Notes under the pieces: model-generated | The model's database searches: none | The model's input: only the letters and a program-made list of their open reading frames with translations | What the model was told of the DNA's origin: nothing | Shown: one piece after another, positions 62,675 through 64,000 of the stretch | Numbering within the stretch: position 1 is the first letter of the stretch | Layout: every line of letters begins with the position of its first letter | Position numbers and translations under genes: made by a program | From: Myxococcales bacterium | Lineage (GTDB): Bacteria > Myxococcota_A > Polyangia > Polyangiales > Polyangiaceae | Assembly (NCBI GenBank): GCA_016703425.1 | Contig: JADJCA010000002.1 | Coordinates: forward strand, 558,001-622,000 | DNA: 64,000 nt | Direction of reading: 5' to 3'

Positions 62675-64000
62675 CAGTGACGCTGGTCCTTGGGCGGCCC
62701 TCGGGGCGCCACGCTCGGGCCTTCTTCTGCGATGCATCGGTGAGGGCGCGCTCCACGAGCTTCTTGAACTTGCCGAGCGGCTGCGCCCCAGAAAGCATGT
62801 ACCCTGCAACCGTGCCGTCCTTGGCCGGTGCCTCCGACGTGATCACGAAGGCCGGCGTGCCCGAGATGTTCGCCTGCGCCGCCGCCTGCGCGTCGTCGTC
62901 GACGCGAGCTTTGTGCTTGCCCGCGTCGAGTGCCTCGCCAAAGCGCTTGGCATCCAGCCCCAGCTTCTTGGGCGTACGCCATCAACTGCGGGCGCTTTAG
63001 CCCGTCGCCACGCTGGTTGGCGAAAAGCATGTCGTGCATCTTCCAAAACGCCGCGTCACCTTTTTGCGCCTGGACTTCGAGTGCCGCCTGCGCCGCGAGG
63101 TGCGCATCGGAGTGGAACGGCAGCGGAAGGTTGCGCCAGACCACGCGCACGCGCGAGCCATACGTCTTCTTCAGCTCGGTCAGCGTGGGCCCAACGCGCT
63201 CGCAGAACGGGCACTGAAAGTCCGAGAACTCGTAGATGGTCACGGGCGCCTTGGGGCTGCCGGCGGCGGGCGCGGCGGCCATCACCTTGATGGTGCGCTT
63301 CTCAGGCTCCGATGGGCCTTGGCCGTCCTTCGTAACCGCCGCGTAGATGTCGCCCGGGGCGGCCCCCTTGGCGAGGACGCCCTTCGCTCGGGCGAGCTCG
63401 AGGTCAACGACGGCGGCGAACTTCTCCACCGGCTGCGCGCCGACGAGCCGCCGACCGTTGATGAAGAAGTGCGGCGTACCTTGAACCGCGAAGTCCTCTG
63501 CGAGCGCCATGTCGGCATCGATGGCGGCCTTGTGCTTGTGCTTCTGAATCGCGGCGGAGACCTTCTTCACGTCGAGCGAGAGCTCGCCGGCCAACCGCTC
63601 GAGGTCGGCGTCGTCGAGCGCCGACTGCGAAGCGAACAGCTTGTCGTGCGCCTTCCAGAAGCCTTCGTCACCTTTCTGCGCGCGAGCCTCGCGCGCGAGC
63701 TCTGCCGCCGGCTCGGCGCGCTTGTGGAAGGACAGCGGGAGATCCTTCCACACGAAGCGGAGCTGCCCCGCGTAGCGGGCATCGAGCTCGGCGAGCGTGG
63801 CGAGCGCCCGTTGGCAGAAAGGGCACTGGAAGTCGGAGAAGATCACCACGGTCACAAGGGCGCCGCTCGGGCCTTTCGAGGGACTCCCGGCGACAGGCAC
63901 CCGGTAGATCTTGTCGTCGGTGTCGTCGTCGTCGTCCCGCTTCGGCGCACGGCTCGGCGCGGAGAAGTTCTCCTTGGCCAAGACGCCGAAGAGCTTGTCC
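62674..64000 (-). CDS. Multi-DsbA thiol oxidoreductase, partial, with two compensating frameshifts
   Basis: The gene enters from the right edge; at least two DsbA-like domains are visible. Their active sites are CPFC, each after FSDFQ. The first has the cis-Pro loop GTPHFFINGRR. The second keeps GTPAFVIT, unlike domain 3 of the paralogue at 55058. The acidic linker next to the right edge (KRDDDDDTDDKIYRVPV) matches the linker between domains 1 and 2 of that paralogue, so a first domain probably lies outside. Frame breaks: an extra base at about 62964-62969 (AYAQE-LGLDAKRF restored) and a missing base at GGG 62717-62719, after which the end reads PSVAPRGPPKDQRH and the stop overlaps the next ATG. 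Together they restore a normal protein. Confidence 0.85.
   Translation of the reverse strand, partial: DKLFGVLAKENFSAPSRAPKRDDDDDTDDKIYRVPVAGSPSKGPSGALVTVVIFSDFQCPFCQRALATLAELDARYAGQLRFVWKDLPLSFHKRAEPAAELAREARAQKGDEGFWKAHDKLFASQSALDDADLERLAGELSLDVKKVSAAIQKHKHKAAIDADMALAEDFAVQGTPHFFINGRRLVGAQPVEKFAAVVDLELARAKGVLAKGAAPGDIYAAVTKDGQGPSEPEKRTIKVMAAAPAAGSPKAPVTIYEFSDFQCPFCERVGPTLTELKKTYGSRVRVVWRNLPLPFHSDAHLAAQAALEVQAQKGDAAFWKMHDMLFANQRGDGLKRPQLMAYAQEAGAGCQALWRGTRRGQAQSSRRRRRAGGGAGEHLGHAGLRDHVGGTGQGRHGCRVHAFWGAAARQVQEARGARPHRCIAEEGPSVAPRGPPKDQRH

Overview
The window looks like chromosomal core and accessory DNA of a high-GC, Gram-negative myxobacterium, most likely class Polyangia (Myxococcota). The signs are: a MYXO-CTERM-type surface-anchoring tail (protein at 22459-24348), three receptor-like Ser/Thr kinases of which two carry the HRDxSPQN catalytic loop common in this group, many secreted lipoproteins with cysteine-rich or glycine-rich repeats, an ECF sigma/FecR-type pair, and strong G/C bias at third codon positions. 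I saw no rRNA, tRNA, CRISPR array, insertion sequence, integrase or phage gene, and no region with foreign base composition.

Layout. 1-6.2 kb: the end of an ABC-2 permease, a Gly-rich lipoprotein, then a tight four-gene set (ECF sigma factor, FecR-like membrane protein, barrel-like protein with a frameshift, Cys-rich exported protein). 6.2-14.6 kb: polytopic membrane protein, small conserved protein, PHB-depolymerase-like esterase lipoprotein, metallophosphoesterase, aat, vWA lipoprotein, gamma-glutamyltransferase. 14.9-20.9 kb: RRM RNA-binding protein with a clear terminator, FGE-like domain lipoprotein, PrsW-like protease, sulfatase-fold membrane enzyme, small exported protein. 21.0-25.5 kb: a minus-strand run of an orphan lipoprotein, a MYXO-CTERM protein and two c-type cytochromes, the last three overlapping. 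25.9-30.5 kb: a large lipoprotein with four Cys-rich repeats on each side of a central domain, a damaged fabH-like gene and a lipoprotein. 30.5-36.1 kb: metH translationally coupled to an ArsR-methyltransferase fusion (SahR-like) with an inverted repeat at its start, then a DedA protein. 36.2-48.9 kb: two kinase plus exported-partner pairs, two overlapping ArsA-type ATPases, a lipase-like lipoprotein, RidA, and a three-gene run ending in a TPR protein. 49.3-54.3 kb: acnA, a third kinase, a KGG-motif protein. 55.1-64.0 kb: a triple DsbA-like membrane protein, an exported Cys protein, a fliO/fliP(sctR)-like pair without other export genes, a lipoprotein, lysC, a small barrel protein and a second multi-DsbA protein that runs off the window.

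How the parts relate: metabolism is represented by the methionine cycle (metH plus its probable S-adenosylhomocysteine-sensing regulator), the TCA cycle (acnA) and the aspartate pathway (lysC). Most of the rest is cell-envelope biology: signalling kinases and an ECF system, lipoproteins, cytochromes outside the cytoplasm, and two paralogous tandem thiol-oxidoreductases that could serve the unusually Cys-rich exported proteins encoded nearby (inference).

Sequence quality matters here. At least four genes carry single-base frame breaks, mostly at or beside short homopolymers (about 4582, 28730, 58195, 62718 and 62965). The fabH-like gene also seems to lack roughly 35-40 codons, and about 350 bp at 48.93-49.29 kb is almost pure G. 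Some apparent pseudogenes are therefore probably assembly or base-calling errors.
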